A program made the position numbers and the translations under genes. The notes beneath the pieces were generated by a model that worked only from the letters and a program-made list of their open reading frames with translations, did no database searches and had not been told where the DNA came from. This document shows, one piece after another, positions 1-7,912 of a DNA stretch of 64,000 nt; position 1 is the first letter of the stretch; every line of letters starts with the position of its first letter. Source of the stretch: an uncultured Sulfolobales archaeon (GTDB lineage: Archaea; Thermoproteota; Thermoprotei_A; Sulfolobales; NBVN01); contig CALEDH010000001.1 of the NCBI GenBank assembly GCA_937949785.1, forward strand, positions 1 through 64,000, in the 5' to 3' direction.

Positions 1-485
1 GATGTCTCAGGACCTCTAATAGATGACGTACATCCAGCCCAGTAAAGAACCCTACCAGTAGTAGGAGGCCTCTCAGGTAGGTAGTCAACCCACATAGCCT
101 TAACAGACTGATCTACACCATACGGATTATCTACGTTGGTAATGTTATCTATTACGCTCTTAATTTCATTTAGAATTATACCACTGTTATGTAGATATTC
201 TCTACCAGCTAAATATGCATCAGTTAATTCAAGTCCTGAAACACATTTTAATGTACAATAACCACATAAGGTACAGTAAAGTCTTAAAGCTAAATACTCT
301 CTAGGCCTTAACTTATTTTCGGAAAGTCCTTGAAGTAAGAGCATCCTTCCCCTAGGACTATATGTTTCTATGTGTTCACTAGTTTTATATACTGGACATA
401 CAGCCTTACAGAACCCGCATTTCTTACAATAAGCTACATACTCTTTTATCTTAGTTAGGAATTCCTTGCTATACGTGTTATTCAT
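1..485 (-). CDS. GlcF/HdrD-like iron-sulfur protein, C-terminus beyond window
   Basis: Amino-terminal part of an Fe-S electron-transfer protein that runs off the left edge. Two [4Fe-4S] ferredoxin motifs are visible: CKKCGFCKAVCP (residues about 20-31) and CTLCGYCTLKC (about 71-81). They are followed by WAGCTSS, the usual opening of a cysteine-rich CCG domain. Such proteins pass electrons between an FAD-linked hydroxyacid oxidase and quinones or other carriers. The oxidase-like gene directly upstream supports this pairing. I chose the ATG at 485 because GGTGGT lies 7-12 bases before it; an ATG at 500 overlapping the previous stop codon (TGATG) is the alternative. The exact substrate cannot be told. 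Confidence 0.85.
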   Translation of the reverse strand, partial: MNNTYSKEFLTKIKEYVAYCKKCGFCKAVCPVYKTSEHIETYSPRGRMLLLQGLSENKLRPREYLALRLYCTLCGYCTLKCVSGLELTDAYLAGREYLHNSGIILNEIKSVIDNITNVDNPYGVDQSVKAMWVDYLPERPPTTGRVLYWAGCTSSIRGPET

Positions 486-499
486 AGTATTAACCACCA

Positions 500-1885
500 T
501 CAATCAAATAATTTACCTGGATTCATGATTCCTTTAGGATCGAATAATTTCTTAATGTCTTTCATGAGCTCTATAAGATGCTCACCGCTACGTATTTCTA
601 ACTCTCTCTTTAAAAGATGTTTTTTCTGCATACCTATTCCATGCTCTGCTGAAGCTGAACCTCCTAACTCGATAGCTACTAATCCTATTTCATCATTTGC
701 CTTATATGCCCTCTCCCACTCATCTCTTGATAGGGAACTTATTCCAGTAAACGTATGTAGATTTCCATCACCTGCATGTCCTACAGCAGCTATGGTTATA
801 CCGTATTTTTTCGAGATATCTTTAACAGCTCTTACTATATTAGGTAGTTTGGAGAGAGGTACGCAGATATCACCTATGATTACCACTGGATACAGTCTTG
901 AGAGCGCTGGATAGGCCCCCTTCCTAGCAACGTAGATTCTATCCATCTCCTTAGGGTCTGTAGCTACGTCAACTTTAAACGCGTTATGCTCAACGAATAC
1001 GTTCTTAAACATGTTGATTAGCCTCCCAATAGACTCTGCGTATCCGTCAACATCTGCTAAGACCGCCGCAGCAGCTGGAGGAATTCCTAACTTATAAACA
1101 CTATCTACAGCCTGAAGTGTGATGTCATCCATGAATTCTAGGACGAGCGGGTTTAGACCCCTACGTCTGATGGTGAATATGGCTCTGGCAGCATCTTCAG
1201 CGTCATTGAAGAACGCGAGTATACGTCCTAACCTCTCAGGAAGCGGGACTATCTTTAACGTAGCTCTTGTTATCACTCCTAAAGTTCCTTCAGAACCTGC
1301 TATAAGTTGGGCCAGCTCATAGCCAAGTGCTTGCTTGTAAACAGGTGAACCTAGATTCAATACTTTACCGCCTGGTAATACGACCTCCATAGAGAGTAGT
1401 ACGTTCCTCATGGTTCCATATCTAGCACCCCTCATACCGCCTCCGTCATTAGCCAGAGTCCCTCCAATTGTAGCTACTTCAGAACTAGCTGGGTCTATTG
1501 GGAACATGAAGCCGTATTTTCTACATTCCTTATCAACCTCATCAACCATAGCACCTGCCTCAGCCTCTACTACGCCGTCATCTACATTAACCTTAATCTT
1601 ATTCATAGCTTTAAGATCTAATACTATACCTCCGTTAAGTGGTATAGGTCCTCCAGCCAAGCTAGTACCAGCACCTCTAGGAATTACCGGTATAGAGTGC
1701 TCTTCAGCGAATCGGAGGAGTTTAACTACATCCTCAGTGCTATACGCTCTGACCACAGCTAGTGGTGTCCCACTATACGTTATTGAGGAGTCATACCCAT
1801 ACACATAGAGGTCCTCTACTTCTGAAAGAACCTTATCAACCCCTAGCAGGTCCTTCAACCTACCTACCAGCTCCGAGCTATTCAT
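500..1885 (-). CDS. FAD-linked oxidase, glycolate/D-lactate dehydrogenase (GlcD) family
   Basis: About 460 residues, the usual size for GlcD/D-lactate dehydrogenase. The N-terminal half is an FAD-binding domain with PRGAGTSLAGG (about residues 70-80) and GGTLANDGGGMRGARYG (about 142-158). The C-terminal half is an FAD-oxidase C domain with the conserved GHAGDGNLH near residue 370 and the ending NPGKLFD. It should oxidise a 2-hydroxyacid such as D-lactate or glycolate and hand electrons to the Fe-S protein encoded next, with which it overlaps or nearly abuts. The start is set at the ATG preceded by GGGGGT; a GTG two codons upstream is the alternative. Substrate is inferred from the family only. 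Confidence 0.88.
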   Translation of the reverse strand: MNSSELVGRLKDLLGVDKVLSEVEDLYVYGYDSSITYSGTPLAVVRAYSTEDVVKLLRFAEEHSIPVIPRGAGTSLAGGPIPLNGGIVLDLKAMNKIKVNVDDGVVEAEAGAMVDEVDKECRKYGFMFPIDPASSEVATIGGTLANDGGGMRGARYGTMRNVLLSMEVVLPGGKVLNLGSPVYKQALGYELAQLIAGSEGTLGVITRATLKIVPLPERLGRILAFFNDAEDAARAIFTIRRRGLNPLVLEFMDDITLQAVDSVYKLGIPPAAAAVLADVDGYAESIGRLINMFKNVFVEHNAFKVDVATDPKEMDRIYVARKGAYPALSRLYPVVIIGDICVPLSKLPNIVRAVKDISKKYGITIAAVGHAGDGNLHTFTGISSLSRDEWERAYKANDEIGLVAIELGGSASAEHGIGMQKKHLLKRELEIRSGEHLIELMKDIKKLFDPKGIMNPGKLFD

Positions 1886-1920
1886 CAACACGACCCCCTA
1901 TTATATTAATGTTTGAGGGG

Positions 1921-1930
1921 TTATTTATAA
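1921..1930 (-). promoter_or_regulatory. TATA box for the GlcD-like gene
   Basis: On the minus strand the sequence is TTATAAATAA, about 36-45 bases before the start codon. An archaeal promoter with this box would begin transcription about 26 bases downstream, near 1900. It faces away from the lipoyl-protein gene, so the 160-base gap is a divergent promoter region. Confidence 0.5.
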
Positions 1931-2005
1931 CTTCAAGATTTCAAGTTAGGATTTCATAAACCTATAATTAATTTATCTGGTTGATCGGTAAGTAACGTAA
2001 ATTAA

Positions 2006-2015
2006 TTTTTTTAAA
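2006..2015 (+). promoter_or_regulatory. TATA-like box for the lipoyl carrier protein gene
   Basis: TTTTTTAAAC lies about 30-40 bases before the ATG at 2046. The predicted transcription start (about 26 bases downstream) falls near 2037-2040, giving an almost leaderless mRNA. This favours ATG 2046 over the GTG at 2034. Confidence 0.4.
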
Positions 2016-2045
2016 CTAAGCCATAATATTTAAGTGGTAGTGAAC

Positions 2046-2489
2046 ATGGTTAAAGTAGATGAGTTCGAACTTAGAGATGAATTATATTACTGGCGTAAAG
2101 GTCATACATGGGCTAAGGTTGAAGGCCCTGATAGAGTAAGAGTTGGTTTAGATGATGTAGGCGTTAAGGCAGCTGGTCAGATAGTGTTCATAAGGCTGAA
2201 GCCTAAGGGTGCTAAAGTTAAGCAGGGTGAGGCTTTAGGCGTTTTAGAGTCTGCTAAGTGGGTAGGCCCTATAGAATCACCTATTAGTGGTGAAGTAGTT
2301 GAGGTTAACGAGCAGTTGAGGAAACAGGCTAAGATTGTTATGTCAAGCCCGTACGATGATGGGTGGATAGCTGTCATCAAACCTTCAAACATAGAGGTAG
2401 ACCTTAATAACCTTATTAAGGGTTCAGACCCATCCGCATTTGAGTGGTATAAGAAGGAGATCGATGAAAAAGTTAGGAAGAAGAAGTGA
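2046..2489 (+). CDS. gcvH: Lipoyl carrier protein, glycine-cleavage H protein-like
   Basis: A 147-residue protein of the GcvH fold. HTWAKVEG near residues 20-27 and ESAKWVGPIESPISGEV near 68-85 are family hallmarks; the lysine of ESAKW (about residue 71) is the expected lipoyl attachment site. The length is slightly above that of bacterial GcvH (about 130) because of a charged tail. No glycine cleavage gcvT or gcvP and no lipoate ligase lie nearby. The neighbours are lactate-type oxidases and, further on, Hdr genes. H-like proteins also act as lipoate-binding partners (LbpA) of Hdr-like sulfur-oxidising complexes, so its partner here is open. A GTG at 2034 could start a slightly longer form. 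Confidence 0.85.
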   Translation: MVKVDEFELRDELYYWRKGHTWAKVEGPDRVRVGLDDVGVKAAGQIVFIRLKPKGAKVKQGEALGVLESAKWVGPIESPISGEVVEVNEQLRKQAKIVMSSPYDDGWIAVIKPSNIEVDLNNLIKGSDPSAFEWYKKEIDEKVRKKK

Positions 2490-2526
2490 TTTCACGTTTA
2501 AGTTAAATTATCTCTAAATAAATAAT

Positions 2527-3816
2527 TTAAGCTTTTTCCACCTCCCTAATAATCCCGAACGGATTGTTAAGATTTCTTATATTGTTTGATATGTTGATGA
2601 GTTGCTGCGGCGTTAGCCCTGCCTTAAGTAATCTCTCTCTAAGTTTAAGGATCATCTCCGGAATGTTTATCTCCATAGGGCATACCGCCTTGCACCGACC
2701 GCATACAGCACATGTAAAAGCTATAGGTGCAGCCTTTTCCAGTCCATGAGTGAAGGCAGTCCAAATAGCTCCTATACCGCCCATATACTTATAACTCCAT
2801 ATTATCCCACCAATCTCGCGGTAAACAGGGCATTCACTTAGACATGCACCACATCTTATGCAGTAAGATGCCTCCTTGAAGTCGGAGTCTTTCATCATTT
2901 TAGACCTACCATTATCGACTAAGACCATGTGATATTCCTTAGGTCCGTGGACTCCTAACGTTAACTTTAACTCGATGTCAGCAGTCCTACTAGGACCTGT
3001 TATTAATGAAATGTAGACGGGCATTAACTGTCCGGTAGCATTAGGTGTGATAACTCTTGAGATTAGTAGGGCATCTTCAACCGTTGGGACTACCTTCTCA
3101 ATACCTGACACGCATATATGTACTGAAGGGGCATTGGTTGAGAACCTAGCGTTCCCTTCATTCTCTATTACGAATACTGTCCCAGTATCAGCTGCTATCA
3201 CATTAGCACCGCTAATGCCCACATCAGCATCTACAAATTTCTGTCTTAACCTTTCCCTAGCAATCCTCACAAGCTTTAAAGCATCTGCAGGTACATTACT
3301 CCCTAAAGCTTTTGAGAACGTATGAGCTATTTCCTCAGTAGTTAGATGTATTGCTGGATAGATAATATGTGAGGGCTTTTCATTTCTGAGTTGGATTATC
3401 CACTCACCCAAGTCCGTTTCTACAACCTCAATACCCTTCTTAATTAAGGCCTCATTAAGCGATATTTCCTCAGTAACCATGGACTTCGACTTAACAACTA
3501 GCCTAGCATTACGACCATCACATACCTTAGATATATACTCCACTGCGGCATCCGCGTTTCTAGCCAAGTAGAAAGAACCACCTAAAGATTCTACGTTTTC
3601 CTTAACCATCTTAAGGAGTTCGCCTAAATGCTCTATAGACCAAGCCTTAATCTCCCTAGCCCTCTTCCTGTAGTAGTTATAGTAAGGCAATCTCCTAAGC
3701 GCTGAATTACGTGCGTTCCAGTAGGTTTTACTAAACCTCTCTAACGCCACTCTAAGGACTTCGTTCTCCAACTCCCTAGTTATTTCCTCCTTATATGATT
3801 CAAACCAAGAACTCAT
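2527..3816 (-). CDS. lutB: LutB-like LUD-domain iron-sulfur protein
   Basis: About 429 residues. The N-terminal three quarters form a LUD domain, with a conserved stretch around residues 205-215 (VIAADTGTVFVIEN). Two [4Fe-4S] motifs follow: CIRCGACLSECP (319-330) and CAVCGRCKAVCP (369-380). This is the LutB arrangement, known from L-lactate oxidation complexes LutABC. The adjacent upstream gene is LutA-like, and the two genes are translationally coupled (2-base spacing to the GTG, 10 to the ATG). The ATG at 3816 is preferred because GAGGTGGT sits 6 bases before it. LutC is not seen in the window, and L-lactate as the substrate is inference. Confidence 0.88.
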   Translation of the reverse strand: MSSWFESYKEEITRELENEVLRVALERFSKTYWNARNSALRRLPYYNYYRKRAREIKAWSIEHLGELLKMVKENVESLGGSFYLARNADAAVEYISKVCDGRNARLVVKSKSMVTEEISLNEALIKKGIEVVETDLGEWIIQLRNEKPSHIIYPAIHLTTEEIAHTFSKALGSNVPADALKLVRIARERLRQKFVDADVGISGANVIAADTGTVFVIENEGNARFSTNAPSVHICVSGIEKVVPTVEDALLISRVITPNATGQLMPVYISLITGPSRTADIELKLTLGVHGPKEYHMVLVDNGRSKMMKDSDFKEASYCIRCGACLSECPVYREIGGIIWSYKYMGGIGAIWTAFTHGLEKAAPIAFTCAVCGRCKAVCPMEINIPEMILKLRERLLKAGLTPQQLINISNNIRNLNNPFGIIREVEKA

Positions 3817-3826
3817 GAATACCACC

Positions 3827-4570
3827 TCACTCTATAAGCATGTCTACGAGTTCAACGATATCTAACACGTTGAAATCCTTAGTATCGTAGATCAACTTAC
3901 TTATTGAAACGCCGTCCCTTAAATTCTTAAGGCATGTCGGACATGCAGTAACTATAGCATCAACGTTCAGAGGTGCGATATCATCCTTAATTCTAGTCAC
4001 TGCAATCTGAGTTGAGAGCTGAGATATTGAAAGTCTTAGAAGGCCTCCACCACCACAACACCTCGCACTCTCCCTACTTCTCTCCATCTCAACTAATTCT
4101 ACCCCAGGTATAGATGTTAGAATGTTTCTAGGGACGTCGTAAATACCTGAATGTCTGCCGAGATCGCATGGGTCGTGGTAAGTTATACGTAACTTAGCAC
4201 TATTCCTAAACCTAAGCTTCCCATCCTTAATCGCATCATAGATTAAGCGGGTTGAATGCATAACCTTAAAAGAATTCCTACCTAAAAACCGTGGGTAGAA
4301 CTCAGTAAAACACCTATAACACCCAGGGCAATTCGTAATAACAGCCTCAGGCTCTTCAGCACTAATAAGATCTACAACATCAACAGCTAAACTGCTAAAA
4401 GACTCGTAATCCCCAAGCAACACTAAGGGATAACCACAACATCTTTCCTTACCACTAAGAAGCTTGAAATCGATGCCTAACCTACCTAATAACCCACCCA
4501 TCCTCTCAGACAGCTCAGGAAGTAAGTAAGACGTAGTACATCCAGGCCAATAGAGAAATCTCGACCCCAT
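3827..4570 (-). CDS. lutA: LutA-like protein with two CCG cysteine-rich domains
   Basis: A 247-residue protein with two CCG domains and no ferredoxin domain, as in LutA and HdrB. The first repeat shows WPGCTTS, ERCCGYP and TNCPGCY; the second shows HDPCDLGRH, ARCCGGGG and TACPTCLKN. In HdrB these cysteines hold non-cubane [4Fe-4S] clusters, and the same is likely here. It precedes lutB in a two-gene operon and probably forms an electron-transfer complex with it. The ATG start has GGTGGAGT immediately upstream. It could instead serve a heterodisulfide- or lactate-type reaction; sequence alone does not decide. Confidence 0.85.
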   Translation of the reverse strand: MGSRFLYWPGCTTSYLLPELSERMGGLLGRLGIDFKLLSGKERCCGYPLVLLGDYESFSSLAVDVVDLISAEEPEAVITNCPGCYRCFTEFYPRFLGRNSFKVMHSTRLIYDAIKDGKLRFRNSAKLRITYHDPCDLGRHSGIYDVPRNILTSIPGVELVEMERSRESARCCGGGGLLRLSISQLSTQIAVTRIKDDIAPLNVDAIVTACPTCLKNLRDGVSISKLIYDTKDFNVLDIVELVDMLIE

Positions 4571-4756
4571 ACTCCACCATATATTCCTAGTGTGAGACGT
4601 TTTATTTCTTCTTCAATTTATTGAAATTATTCTCTATTGTAACAGTTAAACTGAATTACAACAATGTTTGGTAAGTATAACATTAGCTGATATAAATCAA
4701 TTAAACCTCCAATAGATTTTTGAGGTCTGTAAGCTGATATGCTCTGAGCCGCCCTG

Positions 4757-4775
4757 AAACCATTAACGATGGTTT
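4757..4775. other. Small inverted repeat between lutA and tRNA-Val
   Basis: AAACCAT, a five-base loop and ATGGTTT form a 7-bp hairpin. It lies about 55 bases before tRNA-Val in the gap between the divergent lutA and tRNA genes. The upstream flank has three CTGA tetramers within 25 bases. No matching C box was found, so no snoRNA-type call is made. Confidence 0.35.
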
Positions 4776-4830
4776 TATGTCGAAAGTTTAAAATTTAAAA
4801 TATTGTACTTAAAGATAGTGTTAGTATAGT

Positions 4831-4904
4831 GGGCCCGTCGTCTAGCTGGTTAGGACGCCGCCCTGACGCGGCGGAGGTCCTGGGTTCAAATCCCAGCGGG
4901 CCCA
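4831..4904 (+). tRNA. tRNA-Val (GAC)
   Basis: A 74-base cloverleaf. The acceptor stem pairs GGGCCCG with CGGGCCC, the D arm is GTCT/GGAC, the anticodon stem is CCGCC/GGCGG with loop CTGACGC (anticodon GAC), and the T arm is CTGGG-TTCAAAT-CCCAG. The discriminator base is A at 4904. The 3' CCA is not encoded, so it must be added by the CCA enzyme (gene at 17.5-18.9 kb). No intron. Confidence 0.95.
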
Positions 4905-5001
4905 CTAAGATTAAGGGTTTGATGTTCTAAGTAGGAGGCATTTTCAGTGGTTAACTTTAAGACTAACATTAATTATAGCTATTTAACAGTATTTCTAAGT
5001 C

Positions 5002-5033
5002 ATTAAAAACTAAATAGTTATTTAGTTTTTAAT
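5002..5033. terminator. Perfect 15-bp palindrome after mvhA, probable bidirectional terminator
   Basis: ATTAAAAACTAAATA, then GT, then its exact reverse complement. The element lies 10 bases beyond the mvhA stop codon and about 100 bases beyond tRNA-Val, which converges on it. An AT-rich stem with T runs on both strands suits archaeal termination from either side. Structure is seen directly; the function is inferred. Confidence 0.6.
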
Positions 5034-5042
5034 AATACTAAC

Positions 5043-6500
5043 TTACTTTATTATCTTTATTAGATTTCCACGTAGGTCGTATAGGTATATAACCGGTTTG
5101 AAATCTACTGGTAGGTTGTGTGTCGCACATGCATGGCATGGGTCGTAGGCTCTGAACGCCATCTCTACCATGTTTAGTAGTCCTTCGCTTACCTCACCAT
5201 TCTTTATTAAGTTCTTAGCCGCCTTACCTACAGATAGCGATATCCTTGCAGAGTTATGCTGTGTTGCTACGAGTAGGTTGGCCTTCCTTATTATGCCTTT
5301 ATCATCCGTTTCGTAGTGATGTATTAACACCCCACGCGGGGCTTCTACGACCCCTATACCTATGCCTTTAGGCGCTTCAGGTATATTCCTAATATTGGGG
5401 TCTGTGATTTCGGGGTCTTCAGCTAATTCCTTAACTTTCTCAGCTGCTTGTAGTATTTCTACAACTCTTGCCCAATGCATGGCTAACGTGTGGTGGACAG
5501 GCTTATGTCCTATGGTATTGAACATTTCCTCATACGCTTCCTGCGCGTGTGGTGTAGCCATACCGTCAGCCGCGTTTAACCTAGCCAGCGGAGCCACTGA
5601 GAATATACCGCTGCTTATACCATCTGTAAAACCTCTCCATCCGATATTTCTTAGATATGAGAACCTAACGTAAGTCCATGGCTCTACATGTTCTGCGATA
5701 TGATTTAAGTATTCATGTACGTCGAACTTAGCGTATTCCCTACCATCAGGGTCTACGACCCTTAACTTACCGTCGTAGAAGTTAACCCTATTAGCCTCAT
5801 CCACTAAACCCATGTAGTAAGTCTTATGTGTGTATACGTCACTTAATATTAGATCGACGTATTCCTTATTCGAGAGGATGACCTTCTTAAATATTTCATG
5901 TGTGAATAACGCTAACTCTAAGAACTCATTAGAAGCTTCTAATAACTTCTTCCTCAATCCTTCATCAATAGGTCTGGCAATACCTCCTGGTAAGCCGAAT
6001 ACTGGGTGGATGACTTTACCGGCAATAGCTGTTATCATGTCCCTAGCTGTCTTCCTAGTCTTAATGACTTTCGAAACTACTTCAGGTCCTACCTTCCTCA
6101 ACACTCCGAAGATGTTTCTCTCAGACTTAGGTGCTTTAGGACCTACTATGAAGTCAGGACCTCCTAGTACGTAGAAGTGTAGTAGGTGGTCTTCAAACAT
6201 GAATAGGTTGTATACCAGTTCCCTCACCTTCTTAGCAGGTAGTGGCGGTTCAACGGCGTAGAGGTCGTCAAGCGCCTTAGTAGCAGCCATATGGTGGGCT
6301 GTAGGGCACACACCGCAGATCCTAGACGTGATTTGAGGTGCATCTTCAGCAGGCCTACCAACTAAGAATTTCTCAAACCCCCTTAACTCAGGTATTTGGA
6401 GGTATGCATCAACTGCACTACCGTTATCATCTAATAGTATAATTATCTTTCCATGACCTTCTAACCTAGTTATAGGGTCTATAACTATGGGTTTACTCAT
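5043..6500 (-). CDS. mvhA: F420-non-reducing [NiFe] hydrogenase large subunit
   Basis: A 485-residue catalytic subunit of a group 3c hydrogenase. The four nickel ligands are present: RICGVC (C62, C65) near the N-terminus and DPCHACATH (C455, C458) near the C-terminus. After the final His, 24 residues remain, so the precursor is expected to be cleaved by a maturation endopeptidase that is not in this window. HypE, needed for its CN ligands, is encoded at 33.5 kb. It is the last gene of the hdrCBA-mvhDGA operon and overlaps mvhG by 8 bases. The ATG at 6500 is preferred over an upstream GTG because GAGAGTGAT precedes it. Confidence 0.96.
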   Translation of the reverse strand: MSKPIVIDPITRLEGHGKIIILLDDNGSAVDAYLQIPELRGFEKFLVGRPAEDAPQITSRICGVCPTAHHMAATKALDDLYAVEPPLPAKKVRELVYNLFMFEDHLLHFYVLGGPDFIVGPKAPKSERNIFGVLRKVGPEVVSKVIKTRKTARDMITAIAGKVIHPVFGLPGGIARPIDEGLRKKLLEASNEFLELALFTHEIFKKVILSNKEYVDLILSDVYTHKTYYMGLVDEANRVNFYDGKLRVVDPDGREYAKFDVHEYLNHIAEHVEPWTYVRFSYLRNIGWRGFTDGISSGIFSVAPLARLNAADGMATPHAQEAYEEMFNTIGHKPVHHTLAMHWARVVEILQAAEKVKELAEDPEITDPNIRNIPEAPKGIGIGVVEAPRGVLIHHYETDDKGIIRKANLLVATQHNSARISLSVGKAAKNLIKNGEVSEGLLNMVEMAFRAYDPCHACATHNLPVDFKPVIYLYDLRGNLIKIIK

Positions 6501-7491
6501 GCTTATCACTCTCCAGACCTTGATACTTACCCCTAACTAATGACTTCGGAAGGCTGTAACGGTATAGCCAACCTACAGGGTCTACTATGTATTCCTCAAT
6601 TACCTTCCTTGCCTGGACCTCATCCTCATAGTCAAGTATTGACGCTAAGTAGGAAATAGCCCTAGCACCGAAGTCCTTAACATTATCTAAAGGTCCGGAA
6701 CAGCCGGTGCATGGCATACCTCCCTTAATGCAGAGTGTCCCACAACCACCCCTAGTTACAGGACCTAAACATATAACCCCTTGTGCTAGGTAACACTTAC
6801 TTAAGTCTAACTTAACTTCATGTACCCGTTTAACATCTTTCAGTAATATCTTTTCGGGCTTTGTCTTATTTAAGTCACATTCATCACATAAGGACTTATT
6901 ACTAGCCCCTAAAACGCTTCCCTTAGGTGGTAACTTACCGCCCAGCAATATCTCTAACGACCTCCTAACAACTTCAGGTGTTGGTGCACAGCCAGGTATG
7001 TAGTAGTCTACATCTATGACTTGGTCTAATGCTTTCACATACTTAAGCAATCTAGGTAATTCAATTTTATGCCGGGAAGTAACTGCGACCTCCTCTTTAG
7101 GCATGCTACCTTCAAAGTTAACCACCGTTGGTGCTTCAACGTATATATACCTTAAGATTTCATCTCTGCTAAGTAGGTTAGCAAGTCCTGGAACACCTCC
7201 TGTTTGAGCACAGCTGCCGAAAGCTACTACTAGTTTTGACTTCCTCCTAAGTAGTTTAACCATCTCCTCATGTTCTGTAAGTCTAATACCTCCATTTATG
7301 AATGAGATATCGATGCTGCCGTCAGGCATTTCCTCGACATCGGACCTCTTAAAGTCTACAGCAACGGGCCAGAACACTATGTCGATCATGTTACTAAGTC
7401 TAATCAGATCCTCACCTAGGTCTACAACTGCTTCCTCACACCCACCGCAGCTAGCACACCAGTACAGAGCTACTTTTACCTTCTCACTCAC
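6493..7491 (-). CDS. mvhG: F420-non-reducing hydrogenase small subunit
   Basis: About 332 residues. This is the Fe-S relay subunit that carries electrons from the NiFe site to MvhD. The proximal cluster motif WCASCGGCEE is at the N-terminus, followed by FGSCAQTGGVPG and PGCAPTPEVV. A cysteine-rich C-terminal third (CYLAQGVICLGPVTRGGC, then CIKGGMPCTGC) supplies the medial and distal clusters. It overlaps mvhD and mvhA. The GTG at 7491 sits 7 bases after GGAGGTG; a TTG two codons upstream (7497) is possible but lies too close to that site. Confidence 0.95.
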   Translation of the reverse strand: MSEKVKVALYWCASCGGCEEAVVDLGEDLIRLSNMIDIVFWPVAVDFKRSDVEEMPDGSIDISFINGGIRLTEHEEMVKLLRRKSKLVVAFGSCAQTGGVPGLANLLSRDEILRYIYVEAPTVVNFEGSMPKEEVAVTSRHKIELPRLLKYVKALDQVIDVDYYIPGCAPTPEVVRRSLEILLGGKLPPKGSVLGASNKSLCDECDLNKTKPEKILLKDVKRVHEVKLDLSKCYLAQGVICLGPVTRGGCGTLCIKGGMPCTGCSGPLDNVKDFGARAISYLASILDYEDEVQARKVIEEYIVDPVGWLYRYSLPKSLVRGKYQGLESDKHE

Positions 7492-7912
7492 TTTCAACCA
7501 CCTCCTTAAGCCTTAAAGGACCTAACTTACGGATGTGTTCAACAAATTCTGAAGCGACCCTAGCCCACCTATCTCCCTCGCTTGCTGAGATCCACTCAAG
7601 CTTCACCCTCTCACTAAGTCCTAACTCCCGAAGCACCTTCTTAAGAAGTAGATACCTCCTCATAGTTTTGTAGTTCCCTGAGATGTAGTGGCAGTCAGCT
7701 GGGTGGCAACCAGTTATTAAGACTCCATCAGCACCGCCTTCTAATGCTTTAAGAACCATCTCAGGATGTACTCTACCAGAACACATAGTCTTAATAATCT
7801 TCACATTATACGGATATCTAATCCTTGAAGTCCCAGCTAGGTCTATGCCTGCATAGGAACACCAATTACATGCGAATACTACTATTCTAGGTTCGAACTC
7901 CTCCTCACCCAC
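7484..7912 (-). CDS. mvhD: Mvh hydrogenase iron-sulfur subunit D
   Basis: A 142-residue protein with the [2Fe-2S] pattern of MvhD: FACNWCSYAG near residue 14, KTMCSGRVHPE, and TGCHPADCHY near residue 85. It links the hydrogenase (MvhAG) to HdrA and passes electrons to the bifurcating flavin. The GTG start overlaps the hdrA stop codon (TAGTG), indicating translational coupling, with GGGGGTG just upstream. Free-standing MvhD in the hdrA-mvhD-mvhG-mvhA order matches hydrogenotrophic methanogens and other Hdr-using archaea. Confidence 0.95.
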   Translation of the reverse strand: MGEEEFEPRIVVFACNWCSYAGIDLAGTSRIRYPYNVKIIKTMCSGRVHPEMVLKALEGGADGVLITGCHPADCHYISGNYKTMRRYLLLKKVLRELGLSERVKLEWISASEGDRWARVASEFVEHIRKLGPLRLKEVVESE

